A stretch of DNA of 64,000 bases, from NCBI RefSeq assembly GCF_039691755.1, contig NZ_CP137552.1, positions 1-64,000 on the forward strand. Reading direction: 5' to 3'. Shown here piece after piece: positions 1 through 14,071 of this stretch. Both the position numbers and the translations under genes were made by a program. The notes beneath the pieces were generated by a model that did not search any database, had not been told where the DNA came from, and saw nothing but the letters and a program-made list of their open reading frames with translations. Every line of letters starts with the position of its first letter. The first letter of the stretch is position 1. This DNA comes from Halomonas sp. Bachu 37 (GTDB taxonomy: Bacteria; Pseudomonadota; Gammaproteobacteria; Pseudomonadales; Halomonadaceae).

Positions 1-1476
1 GTGTCGCTCGCGCTATGGCAACAGTGTCTGGATTACCTGCAGGACGAACTGAATTCCCAGCAGTTCAATACCTGGATACGTCCGCTACAGGCGGAAGAAG
101 GGGAGTCCAATGAACTGCGCTTGCTCGCTCCCAACCGCTTTGTACGTGATTGGGTAAGCGACAAGTATGCCAAGCGTATCAGCGAGCTGGTACGCGAGCT
201 CGCCCCTGCCAAACCGCCCAAGGTGAGCTTGACGGTAGGTAGTCGCCGCACAGCTGTCCAGGCGCCGCAACCACGTGAGCTGGGTACCCCGATATCCGCC
301 GACCCGCGCATGCCTTCGGCCCCGGCGGTGCATACGCCTGCGCGGGGGGACATCGGCGATGAACAAGAGATCGATCGGTTGCGTGAAGGCAATACCCCGG
401 CTTCCCCGCGGCGTGGAAACGAGCGCCAAGTTCAAGTCGAAGGTAGCCTGAAACATAGCAGCGGATTGAACCCTAATTTTACTTTTGAAACCTTCGTTGA
501 AGGTAAGTCGAACCAGTTGGCTCGGGCAGCGTCACGTCAGGTGTCGGAAAATCCGGGTGGTGCCTATAACCCGCTGTTCCTGTACGGCGGCGTTGGCCTG
601 GGTAAGACCCACCTGATGCACGCGGTGGGGAATGCGCTGGCGACACGGCGCGAGAACGCCCGGGTGGTTTACCTGCACTCCGAGCGTTTCGTGGCGGATA
701 TGGTCAAGGCGCTCCAGCTCAATGCGATCAACGATTTCAAGCGCTTCTACCGTAGCGTGGATGCCTTGTTGATCGATGATATCCAGTTCTTTGCCGGCAA
801 GGAGCGCTCCCAGGAGGAATTCTTCCACACCTTCAATGCGTTGCTGGAAGGCGGCCAGCAAATGATATTGACCTCGGACCGTTATCCCAAGGAAATCAGC
901 GGGGTGGAGGAGCGCCTGAAATCCCGTTTCGGGTGGGGGCTGACGGTGGCAATCGAGCCTCCCGAGCTGGAAACCCGGGTCGCCATCCTGATGAAGAAAG
1001 CCGACCAGGCCAAAGTCGACTTGCCCCATGATGCGGCGTTCTTCATTGCTCAGAAAATTCGCTCCAATGTGCGTGAACTGGAAGGGGCGTTGAAGAAGGT
1101 GATCGCGGATTCGCACTTCATGGGCAAGACCATTACCCAGGATTTCATTCGCGAATCCCTGAAGGACCTGTTGGCGTTGCAGGACAAGCAGGTGGGTGTG
1201 GATAATATCCAGCGTACCGTGGCGGAGTACTACAAGATCAAGCTTGCGGATCTGCTTTCCAAGCGACGCTCCCGTTCCGTTGCCAGGCCACGTCAGGTGG
1301 CGATGGCGTTGGCCAAGGAACTGACCAACCATAGCTTGCCGGAAATCGGTGACGCCTTCGGGGGACGGGATCACACCACGGTATTGCACGCATGCCGAAA
1401 GGTTAAGGCATTACAGGAAGAGAGTGCGGATATCCGTGAGGATTACAAGAATCTACTGCGTCTTCTGACCAGTTGA
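1..1476 (+). CDS. dnaA: Chromosomal replication initiator DnaA
   Basis: DnaA binds DnaA boxes at oriC, melts the duplex and loads DnaB helicase. The 491-residue protein has the standard four-part layout: N-terminal oligomerisation/helicase-contact domain (about 1-85), a variable linker (about 86-155), an AAA+ ATPase with Walker A GGVGLGKT at 196-203 and Walker B LLIDDIQF at 256-263, and a helix-turn-helix DNA-binding domain with the DnaA signature GGRDHTTV at 454-461. The start is GTG at the first base of the window, so its promoter, RBS and probably oriC are outside. dnaN follows after 60 bp in the usual dnaA-dnaN-recF-gyrB order. Length and motifs are complete; identification is near certain. 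Confidence 0.98.
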   Translation: MSLALWQQCLDYLQDELNSQQFNTWIRPLQAEEGESNELRLLAPNRFVRDWVSDKYAKRISELVRELAPAKPPKVSLTVGSRRTAVQAPQPRELGTPISADPRMPSAPAVHTPARGDIGDEQEIDRLREGNTPASPRRGNERQVQVEGSLKHSSGLNPNFTFETFVEGKSNQLARAASRQVSENPGGAYNPLFLYGGVGLGKTHLMHAVGNALATRRENARVVYLHSERFVADMVKALQLNAINDFKRFYRSVDALLIDDIQFFAGKERSQEEFFHTFNALLEGGQQMILTSDRYPKEISGVEERLKSRFGWGLTVAIEPPELETRVAILMKKADQAKVDLPHDAAFFIAQKIRSNVRELEGALKKVIADSHFMGKTITQDFIRESLKDLLALQDKQVGVDNIQRTVAEYYKIKLADLLSKRRSRSVARPRQVAMALAKELTNHSLPEIGDAFGGRDHTTVLHACRKVKALQEESADIREDYKNLLRLLTS

Positions 1477-1536
1477 TACGGTGAGCTCGCCGGCCCATTT
1501 CCCAGGACCCATTTCCCCAGGACAACTGGAGTTAAG

Positions 1537-2640
1537 ATGAAATTTTCCATTTCCCGTGAAGCGCTGTTGCGCCCGCTGACGCTGGTGGCCGGCGTGGTCG
1601 AACGGCGTCAGACTTTACCCGTGTTATCGAATGTATTGATTCAGGTCGAAGGCGACCATGTGGCATTGACTGGTACCGACCTGGAAGTCGAGCTGGTCGG
1701 CCGTACAGTGGCCAATCAAGTAGACGGTGAAGGCTCTGCTACCGTACCGGCACGCAAGCTGATGGATATCTGCAAGTCACTGCCGGAGCAGGCGGATATC
1801 CAGCTGGCGGTTGAAGATGGCCGAGCTGTATTACGTAGTGGGCGGTCGCGCTTTACGTTATCCACCCTGCCGGCGGCGGAATTTCCCAATATCGAGGGTG
1901 CCGAAGTCTCTCAGGAGCTCAGTCTGCCGCGGGGCACGTTGAAGCACTTGATTGAAGCAACATCATTCGCCATGGCGCAACAGGACGTACGCTACTACCT
2001 AAACGGCATGCTGCTGGAAATCCAGAACAATCTGATTCGCACGGTCGCTACCGACGGCCACCGCCTGGCGATGTGTTCTCGTCCGGTGGAAGTCAATGTC
2101 GAGCCTGCTCAGAAGCTGATCGTACCGCGTAAAGGGATACTGGAACTCTCCCGTCTGCTGGATGATAGCGACGAGCCGGTGAGCCTGACCCTAGGCGCCA
2201 CCCATATACGCGCTCATACCGGCGATTTCACCTTCACTTCCAAGCTGATTGACGGCAAGTTTCCCGATTACGAGCGCGTTGTGCCGCGCGGTGGAGATAA
2301 GGTGATCATTGCCGAGCGTGCCGAGTTGCGCCAGGTCCTGTCGCGTACGGCCATCCTCTCCAACGAAAAGTACCGCGGTGTTCGGTTGTTGCTGGAAGAA
2401 GGCAACCTCAAGGTGATGGCCAACAACCCCGAACAGGAAGAAGCCGAGGAGAACGTTACCGTCGAATATAGCGGAGCGTCCATGGAGGTAGGGTTCAACG
2501 TGGGTTACCTGGTGGATGTGCTGACGGTGCTGAATGAAGACCGAGTACAGATGACACTGGCAGACCCCAACAGCAGTGCGCTGCTGGAAGAGCCGGGCGG
2601 CGGTGATGCACTTTACGTCGTCATGCCGATGCGCCTTTAA
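1537..2640 (+). CDS. dnaN: DNA polymerase III beta sliding clamp
   Basis: The 367-residue ring-forming processivity clamp of DNA polymerase III; the length equals the usual 366-367. The protein reads as three successive clamp folds, starting MKFSISREALLRPL and ending with the typical C-terminal VVMPMRL that forms part of the partner-binding pocket. A GGAG ribosome binding site lies about 6 bases before ATG 1537. It sits 60 bp behind dnaA with no terminator between, so co-transcription is likely, and recF follows after about 100 bp. No unusual features. Confidence 0.98.
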   Translation: MKFSISREALLRPLTLVAGVVERRQTLPVLSNVLIQVEGDHVALTGTDLEVELVGRTVANQVDGEGSATVPARKLMDICKSLPEQADIQLAVEDGRAVLRSGRSRFTLSTLPAAEFPNIEGAEVSQELSLPRGTLKHLIEATSFAMAQQDVRYYLNGMLLEIQNNLIRTVATDGHRLAMCSRPVEVNVEPAQKLIVPRKGILELSRLLDDSDEPVSLTLGATHIRAHTGDFTFTSKLIDGKFPDYERVVPRGGDKVIIAERAELRQVLSRTAILSNEKYRGVRLLLEEGNLKVMANNPEQEEAEENVTVEYSGASMEVGFNVGYLVDVLTVLNEDRVQMTLADPNSSALLEEPGGGDALYVVMPMRL

Positions 2641-2744
2641 GCTTCCTTCTCTGCGCGAGACTTTTTTCGATACGGCGCCACTGCCTAGCAGGGTGCCGTT
2701 TTGCTTTCCTGGCTGTGATTGCCTGAACCTTATAGCGAGTCTTG

Positions 2745-6304
<3,560 letters not shown>

Positions 6305-6315
6305 CCCCCAACTAC

Positions 6316-6331
6316 TGTTTCACGTGAAACA
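6316..6331. promoter_or_regulatory. parS site 3, just after gyrB
   Basis: A perfect 16-base parS palindrome TGTTTCACGTGAAACA 11 bases after the gyrB stop. Its last base is also the first base of the terminator stem that follows, so the ParB site and the terminator abut. Confidence 0.93.
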
Positions 6332-6362
6332 AAGCGCCGCGTTCAAAAAACGCGGCGCTTTT
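6331..6362 (+). terminator. Rho-independent terminator of the gyrB transcript
   Basis: A 13-bp perfect stem (6331-6343 with 6349-6361), GC-rich in the centre, with a five-base CAAAA loop and a run of T ending at 6362. The A-rich 5' side makes it partly bidirectional, which would also serve the convergent gmhB transcript. Confidence 0.92.
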
Positions 6363-6407
6363 GGTTGGGGATATCTCATCTCCGAGTCAATTGGCTTATT
6401 GGCTCCG

Positions 6408-6968
6408 TTATCCTTTGGTCAACAACCAGTCGGTAAATGCGGCCAGATCGTCATATACTTCAACGTATTCCAGCTCCTTGCCTTGAGCTTCCGTGCGCCT
6501 GCCCTTGCCTGTTCGGACCAGTACCGGGCGACACCCCATAGCCTTTCCCGCCTGTAGATCGCGCAAGCTGTCACCCACCATCCAGCTCCTTTCCAATGAG
6601 TCGAACTTCAATGCATCGCGGATCTGACACAGCAATCCTGGTTTAGGCTTGCGACAATCGCAGCTATCGTCAGGTCCGTGAGGGCAAAACGCAATATGCG
6701 CAATAGCGCCGCCAGCTTCGCTTACCAGTTCTCGTAGGCGACTATGCATGCTCTCCAGCGTGGCGAGATCATAATAGCCCCGGCTGATACCCGACTGGTT
6801 GGTGGCGATGGCCAAGGTGTAACCCGCCCGAGAGAGTCTCGCCATGGCCAGAATCGCCTCAGGGTAGGGAAGCCACTCGTCCAGGGATTTTATGTAGGCG
6901 TCCGAGTCCTGATTGATGACGCCATCCCGGTCAAGAATGATCAATTTGGTTGCATCGCGTTTTTTCAT
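6408..6968 (-). CDS. gmhB: D-glycero-beta-D-manno-heptose 1,7-bisphosphate 7-phosphatase
   Basis: A 186-residue HAD-superfamily phosphatase that removes the C7 phosphate from heptose bisphosphate during ADP-heptose synthesis for the LPS inner core. The nucleophile motif is DRDGVIN (Asp13 and Asp15); the zinc-binding insert typical of GmhB is visible as Cys95, His97, Cys103 and Cys105, followed by RKPKPG; the terminal Asp motif MVGDSLRDL is present. It faces gyrB tail to tail. Downstream ADP-heptose genes hldD and hldE are 3.5-15 kb away in the same window; the first pathway gene, gmhA, is not here. Upstream lies parS site 4. Confidence 0.93.
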   Translation of the reverse strand: MKKRDATKLIILDRDGVINQDSDAYIKSLDEWLPYPEAILAMARLSRAGYTLAIATNQSGISRGYYDLATLESMHSRLRELVSEAGGAIAHIAFCPHGPDDSCDCRKPKPGLLCQIRDALKFDSLERSWMVGDSLRDLQAGKAMGCRPVLVRTGKGRRTEAQGKELEYVEVYDDLAAFTDWLLTKG

Positions 6969-7020
6969 GGCTGGGCTGTTCCGTGATTCGTTTCGAATCA
7001 GTAAGGGTTATAGGCGGTAA

Positions 7021-7036
7021 TGTTTCACGTGAAACA
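7021..7036. promoter_or_regulatory. parS site 4, between gmhB and glyS
   Basis: A perfect TGTTTCACGTGAAACA palindrome in the gap between gmhB and glyS, 52 bp before the gmhB start codon on the minus strand. ParB binding here could overlap the gmhB promoter. Confidence 0.93.
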
Positions 7037-7044
7037 TAAGAGAA

Positions 7045-7079
7045 GGGAGGGGGGAGCCAGCCCCGTATACGAGGCTGGC
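7045..7079 (-). terminator. Probable terminator after glyS
   Basis: On the minus strand, a hairpin with stem 7056-7062 paired to 7073-7079 follows the glyS stop and is trailed by a pyrimidine-rich (C and T) tract rather than a clean T run, so its strength is uncertain. Confidence 0.45.
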
Positions 7080-7091
7080 AAGAGGAGGGGG

Positions 7092-9158
7092 TTACTGGGA
7101 CAGTTGGGAGATATCGGCGATTTCTAGGAATAGTGCCTGTAGGCTGGCAAGCAGAGCCAGTCGATTACGCCGGATCTCTGCATCGTCGGCCATGACCATG
7201 ACCTGATCGAAAAACGCATCCACAGGACCACGCAGGGTTGCCAATATATCCAGTGCTTCCATATAGCGAGCGTCGGCAAACAAGGGCAGCACGCTATCGC
7301 GACTCGTGGAGAGCGCGTGGTGAAGCGCTTTTTCCGCTTCTTCCTGCAGCAGCTCCGCATTCACCTGGGTCGATCCGTCATGGTCCTGTTTAGCCAGGAT
7401 ATTGGAGACCCGTTTGTTGGCAGCGGCCAAGGCACTAGCTTCCTCGCGCTGGGCAAAGGCCTTGACGGCCCGCAGGCGACGAGCGAAGTCCCATGGGCGG
7501 GTGACCGGGCGAGCCCGAACGGCAAGATAGACTTCGGCGGAGATGCCTTCTTCCTGTCCCCAGGCGCGGAAACGATCCAGCATATAGGTCAGCACGTCTT
7601 CGACCAGCCCGTCGGCCTTGGGCAGGCCGCTGTGCTGTTGTGCGGCGAGAGTCAGCAATTCACGCAGGTCCAGGTCGAGTTCGCCCTTCACCAGAATATT
7701 GATAACCCCGATAGCGGCACGGCGCAGGGCAAAGGGGTCCTTGGCGCCGGTAGGGCGCTGGCCGATACCGAAAATACCTACCAGCGTATCCAGGCGATCC
7801 GCCAGTGCCAGGGCTTGCCCGGTATGAGTGGAGGGGATGGCGTCGCTGGCAAAGCGAGGCAGATACTGCTCCTCCAGCGCTTGGGCAACCTCGTCGGGCT
7901 CACCATCCTGGGCAGCATAATAGCGGCCCATGATGCCTTGCAGCTCGGGAAACTCGAGCACCATCTCGGTTACCAGATCACATTTGGCAAGCTGTGCGGC
8001 GCGTTCGGCATGCTCGACACTACCGTGGATTTGCCGAGCGATGAAGCCAGCTACGGCTCCTGTGCGGCGCGCCTTGTCGGCCAGCGTGCCGAGCTGCTGC
8101 TGAAAAACGACGTGTTCCAGACTGGGAATTCGAGCGGCCAGCGTCTGCTTGCGGTCGGTTTCATAGAAGAATGCGGCATCCGCCAGGCGCGGGCGAATGA
8201 CCTTTTCATTCCCTTCGATGACCTGCTGGGGATCGAGACTGTCGATATTGGAAATGGTGATGAACAGCGGCTTCAGCTTGCCGTCGTCATCCAGCAGGTG
8301 GAAGTACTTCTGGTTGGCTTTCATGGAGGAAATCAGACATTCCGCCGGTACCTCGAGAAAGCGTTCGTCGAAGCTTCCAGTCAAGGCTACGGGCCACTCC
8401 ACCAAGCCGTTGACCTCGGTCAGCAGCTCTTCATCGATGACGGCATGAGCCTGCTGGACTTCAGCCTCGGCCAGCACTTGTTCGCGGATACGCTCACGAC
8501 GTCGAGTGGCATCCACTAGCACATACGCCTCTTCCAGCGCCGCAACGTAGTCATCGGCGTGAGCCAGTTCGATGGGGTCAGGAGCGTGAAAGCGGTGACC
8601 GCGGGAGGTCCGTCCGGCATCCAGCCCCAAGGCCTGGGCGGGAATGATCTCGTTGCCGTAAAGCAGCACCAGCCAGTGCGCCGGACGCGAGAATTCCACT
8701 CGGGAAGAGCCCCAGCGCATGTTCTTGGGAACCGGTAGATCGGCAATGGTCTTGCGCACGATTTCCGGCAACAAGGCCTGCACGGCTTCGCCCTGCTGCT
8801 GTTCTCGGAAGCCGAGCCAGGTTCCCTTGTCGGTCTCCAAGTGGATCAGATCGTCGACGCTGACGCCACAGGAGCGTGCAAACCCTTCTGCCGCCTTGGT
8901 CGGTTGGCCGTCCTTGAACGCTGCCGCGAGAGCGGGGCCACGCCGTTCGACTTCACGGTCGGGCTGCTTGTCGGCCAGAGCTTTCACTTGTACGGCTAGA
9001 CGACGTGGCGAGGAGTAGGCATTCAGGGAAGCGAAGTCGATTCCCGCCTCTTCCAGGCCCGAGCGGATGCCGGAAGCCAGTGCGTCGGACAGGTCCGGCA
9101 GCGCCTGGGGAGGAAGTTCCTCGGTGCCCAGTTCCAGCAATAAGGTAGTCGCAGCCAT
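7092..9158 (-). CDS. glyS: Glycyl-tRNA synthetase beta subunit
   Basis: The 688-residue tRNA-binding beta chain of the alpha2-beta2 bacterial glycyl-tRNA synthetase (E. coli 689). It begins with the family hallmark LLLELGTEELPP and ends in the DALR-like anticodon-binding region (about 570-680). ATG 9158 follows immediately after the glyQ stop, so the two subunits are translationally coupled in a glyQ-glyS operon. No disruptions. Confidence 0.97.
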   Translation of the reverse strand: MAATTLLLELGTEELPPQALPDLSDALASGIRSGLEEAGIDFASLNAYSSPRRLAVQVKALADKQPDREVERRGPALAAAFKDGQPTKAAEGFARSCGVSVDDLIHLETDKGTWLGFREQQQGEAVQALLPEIVRKTIADLPVPKNMRWGSSRVEFSRPAHWLVLLYGNEIIPAQALGLDAGRTSRGHRFHAPDPIELAHADDYVAALEEAYVLVDATRRRERIREQVLAEAEVQQAHAVIDEELLTEVNGLVEWPVALTGSFDERFLEVPAECLISSMKANQKYFHLLDDDGKLKPLFITISNIDSLDPQQVIEGNEKVIRPRLADAAFFYETDRKQTLAARIPSLEHVVFQQQLGTLADKARRTGAVAGFIARQIHGSVEHAERAAQLAKCDLVTEMVLEFPELQGIMGRYYAAQDGEPDEVAQALEEQYLPRFASDAIPSTHTGQALALADRLDTLVGIFGIGQRPTGAKDPFALRRAAIGVINILVKGELDLDLRELLTLAAQQHSGLPKADGLVEDVLTYMLDRFRAWGQEEGISAEVYLAVRARPVTRPWDFARRLRAVKAFAQREEASALAAANKRVSNILAKQDHDGSTQVNAELLQEEAEKALHHALSTSRDSVLPLFADARYMEALDILATLRGPVDAFFDQVMVMADDAEIRRNRLALLASLQALFLEIADISQLSQ

Positions 9159-10121
<963 letters not shown>

Positions 10122-10242
10122 CGCGGAAAGCACCGTTGGCCATGAATTCACAAGAGGTCAAGTATACAATCCCAGGCAGATGGGTTATAGGCACGCATAG
10201 CCAAGACGAGGAATTCACCATGGCCAAGGGCAGGGGTTCGAT

Positions 10243-11199
10243 ATGATAGTAGTGACAGGCGGTGCCGGATTTATCGGTGCGAATCTGGTCAAGGCGCTCA
10301 ATGCGCGGGGGCGTCACGATATTCTGGTGGTAGACGACCTGCGCGATGGGACCAAGTTCGTCAACCTGGCGGATTGCACGCTGGGGGATTACCTGGACAA
10401 GGACACGTTTCTGGATCGGGTAAAAGCGTCGCTGCGGGGCGAACCTATCGAACTCCCCGACATCGAGGCGATTTTCCATGAAGGTGCCTGCTCGGATACT
10501 ACTGAGTGGGATGGTCGGTTCATGCTGGAAAACAACTTCGAATACTCCAAGGTGTTGCTCAATTTCTGCGAGCAGCGGGGGATTCCTTTCCTCTACGCTT
10601 CTTCTGCCGCCACTTATGGCGGCAGCGAAGTCTTCAAGGAGGAGCCGGAACATGAGAGGCCTCTCAACGTGTACGGTTATTCCAAGTTGCTGTTCGACCA
10701 GTATGTGCGCTCGCGCTGGGACGAGCTGACCACCCAGGTCGTCGGGTTTCGCTACTTCAACGTCTATGGTCCTCGTGAGCAGCATAAAGGCAAGATGGCG
10801 AGCGTGGCCTACCATCACCATATCCAGATTCGCAATGGCGAAACCCTCAAGCTTTTCGGCGCCTGGGATGGCTACGAGGCTGGCATGCAGAGCCGCGACT
10901 TCGTCTATGTCGGGGATGTGGTGGACGTCAATCTATGGTTTCTCGATCATCCCGAGCGCTCTGGTATCTTCAACCTGGGCACCGGGCGGGCCGAGCCGTT
11001 CAAGGCCATCGGCGAGGCGGTCATCGACTACTATCAGCGGGGAAATATCGATTACATTCCCTTCCCCGAGGAGCTCAAGGGGCGTTACCAGAGCTATACA
11101 CGCGCTGATATCACCCGCTTGCGGAACGCCGGATGCGATGTACCGTTCAAGACGGTAGCGCAGGGCGTGCATGCGTACCTGGAGTGGCTGAATGGCTGA
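10243..11199 (+). CDS. hldD: ADP-L-glycero-D-manno-heptose 6-epimerase
   Basis: The last enzyme of ADP-heptose supply, converting ADP-D,D-heptose to ADP-L,D-heptose, a 318-residue extended short-chain dehydrogenase fold. The NADP-binding loop GGAGFIG is at residues 6-12 and the catalytic YxxxK is Tyr144/Lys148. An Asp-Asp pair after beta 2 (VVDDLRDG) is typical of HldD. The stop overlaps waaF by 8 bp, so epimerase and heptosyltransferase are made from one transcript. It opens the LPS core locus that runs to about 24 kb. Confidence 0.96.
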   Translation: MIVVTGGAGFIGANLVKALNARGRHDILVVDDLRDGTKFVNLADCTLGDYLDKDTFLDRVKASLRGEPIELPDIEAIFHEGACSDTTEWDGRFMLENNFEYSKVLLNFCEQRGIPFLYASSAATYGGSEVFKEEPEHERPLNVYGYSKLLFDQYVRSRWDELTTQVVGFRYFNVYGPREQHKGKMASVAYHHHIQIRNGETLKLFGAWDGYEAGMQSRDFVYVGDVVDVNLWFLDHPERSGIFNLGTGRAEPFKAIGEAVIDYYQRGNIDYIPFPEELKGRYQSYTRADITRLRNAGCDVPFKTVAQGVHAYLEWLNG

Positions 11200-12229
11200 C
11201 AAGGCATGGCGCATCCTGGTGGTGGGGCCATCATGGGTGGGTGACATGGTCATGGCCCAGAGCCTGTTCATGACCTTGAAGGCGCGCCACCCGCATTGTT
11301 ATCTGGCGGTGGTGGCGCCCGAGTGGTCACAACCCATTCTGGCGCGCATGGCAGAGGTGGATGAAATCGTTCCGCTGGCAGTCGGGCATGGGACGTTGGG
11401 CTTGAGTGCCCGCCGTGCTGTCGCGCGGCAGCTACGTGGCCGGTTCGATGAAGCTATTGTCTTGCCGCGTTCCTGGAAGTCGGCTTTGGTGCCGTTTCTG
11501 GCCCGCATACCCCGGCGGACTGGCTTTCTGGGCGAGCAACGTTACGGCTTGCTGACCCAGCGGCGCCGGCTGGACAAACGAGTTCTGGACCAGACCGTGA
11601 AACGGTTCGTTTCCCTAGGGCTTCCGCTGGAGGAGACTGTAGAAGGCGATTTCGCTATTCCTTCTCCCCGTTTGCGCGTGGATGGCGATAACCTGGTCGA
11701 GTTGCGTCTGCAGCACTCGCTCTCCTCGCGTCCGGCTATCGCCTTGATGCCGGGCGCGGAATACGGCCCCGCCAAGCAGTGGCCGCTCGACCACTTTCAT
11801 CGGTTGGCGAAGAAACTGGTGGATGAGGGATTTGAAATCCGCGTATTGGGCGGCCCCAAGGATGTCATGGCGGGAGATGAAATCGTGCAGGGGCTGGCCC
11901 ACGCCCATAACCTGTGCGGCAAGACACGGTTGGCGGATGCCGTCGATCTCCTGGCAGATTGCCGCCAGGTGGTGACCAACGACTCCGGCTTGATGCATGT
12001 GGCGGCTGCAGTAGGGTCACGCATTCATGCCATCTACGGCTCCTCGTCTCCCAGCTACACGCCGCCATTGACCGATAACGCAGTGATTCACTATCTGGCG
12101 CTCTCATGTTCGCCATGCTTCAAGCGCACCTGCCCCCTGGGGCATACCAACTGTCTGAACCAACTGGACGTTGAGCGCCTGCATAAAGCGGTGACTGGAA
12201 CCACCGAATACCTGGAGCCGCCTGTCTAG
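11192..12229 (+). CDS. waaF: Lipopolysaccharide heptosyltransferase II
   Basis: A 345-residue GT-B glycosyltransferase of family GT9 that adds the second L,D-heptose to the inner core on the cytoplasmic face. The N-terminus [18 protein letters not shown] and the acceptor-side text [14 protein letters not shown] are characteristic of WaaF; the nucleotide-sugar region has [13 protein letters not shown], and the C-terminal Cys-containing [12 protein letters not shown] motif is also typical. ATG 11192 lies inside the end of hldD. It ends 23 bp from the convergent OpgB-like gene. Confidence 0.94.
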   Translation: MADKAWRILVVGPSWVGDMVMAQSLFMTLKARHPHCYLAVVAPEWSQPILARMAEVDEIVPLAVGHGTLGLSARRAVARQLRGRFDEAIVLPRSWKSALVPFLARIPRRTGFLGEQRYGLLTQRRRLDKRVLDQTVKRFVSLGLPLEETVEGDFAIPSPRLRVDGDNLVELRLQHSLSSRPAIALMPGAEYGPAKQWPLDHFHRLAKKLVDEGFEIRVLGGPKDVMAGDEIVQGLAHAHNLCGKTRLADAVDLLADCRQVVTNDSGLMHVAAAVGSRIHAIYGSSSPSYTPPLTDNAVIHYLALSCSPCFKRTCPLGHTNCLNQLDVERLHKAVTGTTEYLEPPV

Positions 12230-12252
12230 GTCAGGCGCCCAAGCCATCCAGG

Positions 12253-13914
12253 CTAGCGTGAAATGGAAATCTCATCAGCCCGGTCGGCAAGCGTCTCGAG
12301 CACCTGCTGGGGCACTGTCGCTTCGCCCTCATTGGCGAGCTGTTGGGGCTCCAGCCCCTCCCAAAGACGCTCTTGCAGCGCACGTTCCGCATGCAGCTTT
12401 TCAGCGAGGGTTTCGGGACCGTGCTTCTCGAGAAGCGTCTGGGTCGAATCTTGCAGCAGTGACACGCCGATCCCGGCCCGTCCCTCTTCCAGGGAGTAGC
12501 CCAAGGCTTCGAGAATGGTGGGGAATACATCCATCGTGGTGGCGTTGCGCTGGATGCGCCGGGGTTCCAGGGAGTCGCCGAACATGATCAAGGTATTGTC
12601 TCTATCCAGCGACACCAGTTGATCCCAGACAGGAACACGCATGGTGAGATGGTCGCTGGCAACTACCACTACGGTATTTTCCAGCAACCCTTCTTGCCTT
12701 AGCCGCTCGATCAAGTCAGTGGCCAGCCAGGCGGAACACTTCACGGAATAGAGGATGTCCACGCCATCGAATTCCCCTAGCGGGTCCACGCAAGCCTGGG
12801 CGGGATAGCCGTGTGGTGCATGGCTGGTAATCGATAGGTTGACCACACCCCAGGGGCCATCCATGGTATCAAGGCGGCGAATCTCCTCCAGGGTGAAATC
12901 GTAAAGCGAGTCATCGTAGAGACCCCAACTGTTGAGATAGGTGGCGTCTTCCAGGCGAGGTTCAAGCGCTTCACGGCCGAGAACATTACTGAAGCCGTGG
13001 CCGCTATAGAAAAGCCCCTTGCCCGCAAATTGGGTACTGGCTCCGCCCAGGAAACTCATTTCATAGCCTTGTTCAGCCAGCAGATCACCCAGGCAGGAGA
13101 CGCCGGGCACTACCCTGGCAAGGGGTTCGAACTGGCGGTCATGCAGCAGTCCCGCAGGCATCAGGGGCACGCCACACTGGGAAGCGATCATGCCGGCCAT
13201 GGTCCAGCCGGTATTTTCCACCTGCTGGATGCCTTCGAATACCACGCCCTGTTCTCCCAGCGCCGCAAGGTCGGCATAGGTATCGCCGAAGTGCTCCTGG
13301 TTGGTGTAGGTGCGTTCCAGGCTCTCCAGATAGATCAGCAATAGATTGGGGGGTGACGGCTGTTTCTCCAATTGCGGCGGTACATATCGGCGGTCCAGCC
13401 AAGCGCCATCATCGGTTACGATGACGGCACTGCGTTGGCCTAGCCCATAGAGCAGCGGGTTGGCCACAAGCAGCACCACGGCCAGGAACCGCTCCAGCAA
13501 GCGCCAGCGGGAATCGTGTCTTACCAGCCAGATAAAGGAAGCCAGCAGTGCCAGCATGGCGGCGGTATGAAGCACGGCGGCCACCATGCGGCCTATCCCG
13601 CCATGTTCCGCTATTCCCGCTTGCAGATGAAAAAAGATCGCCGCGAGGTCCACGTTACCGAAGCTGGCGGCAAGATAGACATATATTCCCCACAGGATCA
13701 GCGGTGCCAGGGACCACGGCCAGACGCGGCGATAGCGACTATCGCTTGCATGACCCCAGCGCAATTTTACACTCACGCCTACCCACAGGAAGGTGACAAT
13801 AAACGATGACCACCAAGGCAAGCGCGTCAGTATGCTCAAGGCATACCCCAGGCTAGCGCCGAGAATGACCAGAGGCAGCCAAGGGATGAATTTCAGTGAC
13901 GTAAACGCGGGCAT
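12253..13914 (-). CDS. opgB: OpgB-like phosphoglycerol transferase (sulfatase-fold membrane enzyme)
   Basis: The 553-residue protein has about five N-terminal hydrophobic segments (to about 165) followed by a periplasmic sulfatase/LTA-synthase type domain. YLESLERTYTN and GWTMAGMIASQCGVPL closely recall E. coli OpgB/MdoB, which moves phosphoglycerol from phosphatidylglycerol to periplasmic glucans; the Thr in GWTMAG is the expected nucleophile. An in-frame ATG lies 75 bases upstream (13989), but ATG 13914 has a good AAGGGA site. It sits between waaF and glycosyltransferases, so LPS rather than glucan could be the acceptor; the exact substrate is inferred. Convergent with waaF. Confidence 0.75.
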   Translation of the reverse strand: MPAFTSLKFIPWLPLVILGASLGYALSILTRLPWWSSFIVTFLWVGVSVKLRWGHASDSRYRRVWPWSLAPLILWGIYVYLAASFGNVDLAAIFFHLQAGIAEHGGIGRMVAAVLHTAAMLALLASFIWLVRHDSRWRLLERFLAVVLLVANPLLYGLGQRSAVIVTDDGAWLDRRYVPPQLEKQPSPPNLLLIYLESLERTYTNQEHFGDTYADLAALGEQGVVFEGIQQVENTGWTMAGMIASQCGVPLMPAGLLHDRQFEPLARVVPGVSCLGDLLAEQGYEMSFLGGASTQFAGKGLFYSGHGFSNVLGREALEPRLEDATYLNSWGLYDDSLYDFTLEEIRRLDTMDGPWGVVNLSITSHAPHGYPAQACVDPLGEFDGVDILYSVKCSAWLATDLIERLRQEGLLENTVVVVASDHLTMRVPVWDQLVSLDRDNTLIMFGDSLEPRRIQRNATTMDVFPTILEALGYSLEEGRAGIGVSLLQDSTQTLLEKHGPETLAEKLHAERALQERLWEGLEPQQLANEGEATVPQQVLETLADRADEISISR

Positions 13915-14071
13915 GCCGTATCCCTTTTCAGAACTCGCTAAATGGGTATCTAGCTTATCAAATGTGCTACGGGCCGTTGGATGAATCATTGCCCGACGGT
14001 CGTGTTAGCATGAAGCAAAGGCCATAATGAAACCGCATGTGCCGCTTACCTCAAACTGGCAAAGGTGACTT

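Noticed and set aside
532..1389. Long open frame antisense to dnaA
   Set aside because: It mirrors the codon bias of dnaA, has no ribosome site or recognisable domain.
1850..1875. DnaA-box-like TTATCCACC within dnaN
   Set aside because: A single one-mismatch copy inside a coding frame without neighbours; not evidence for an origin.
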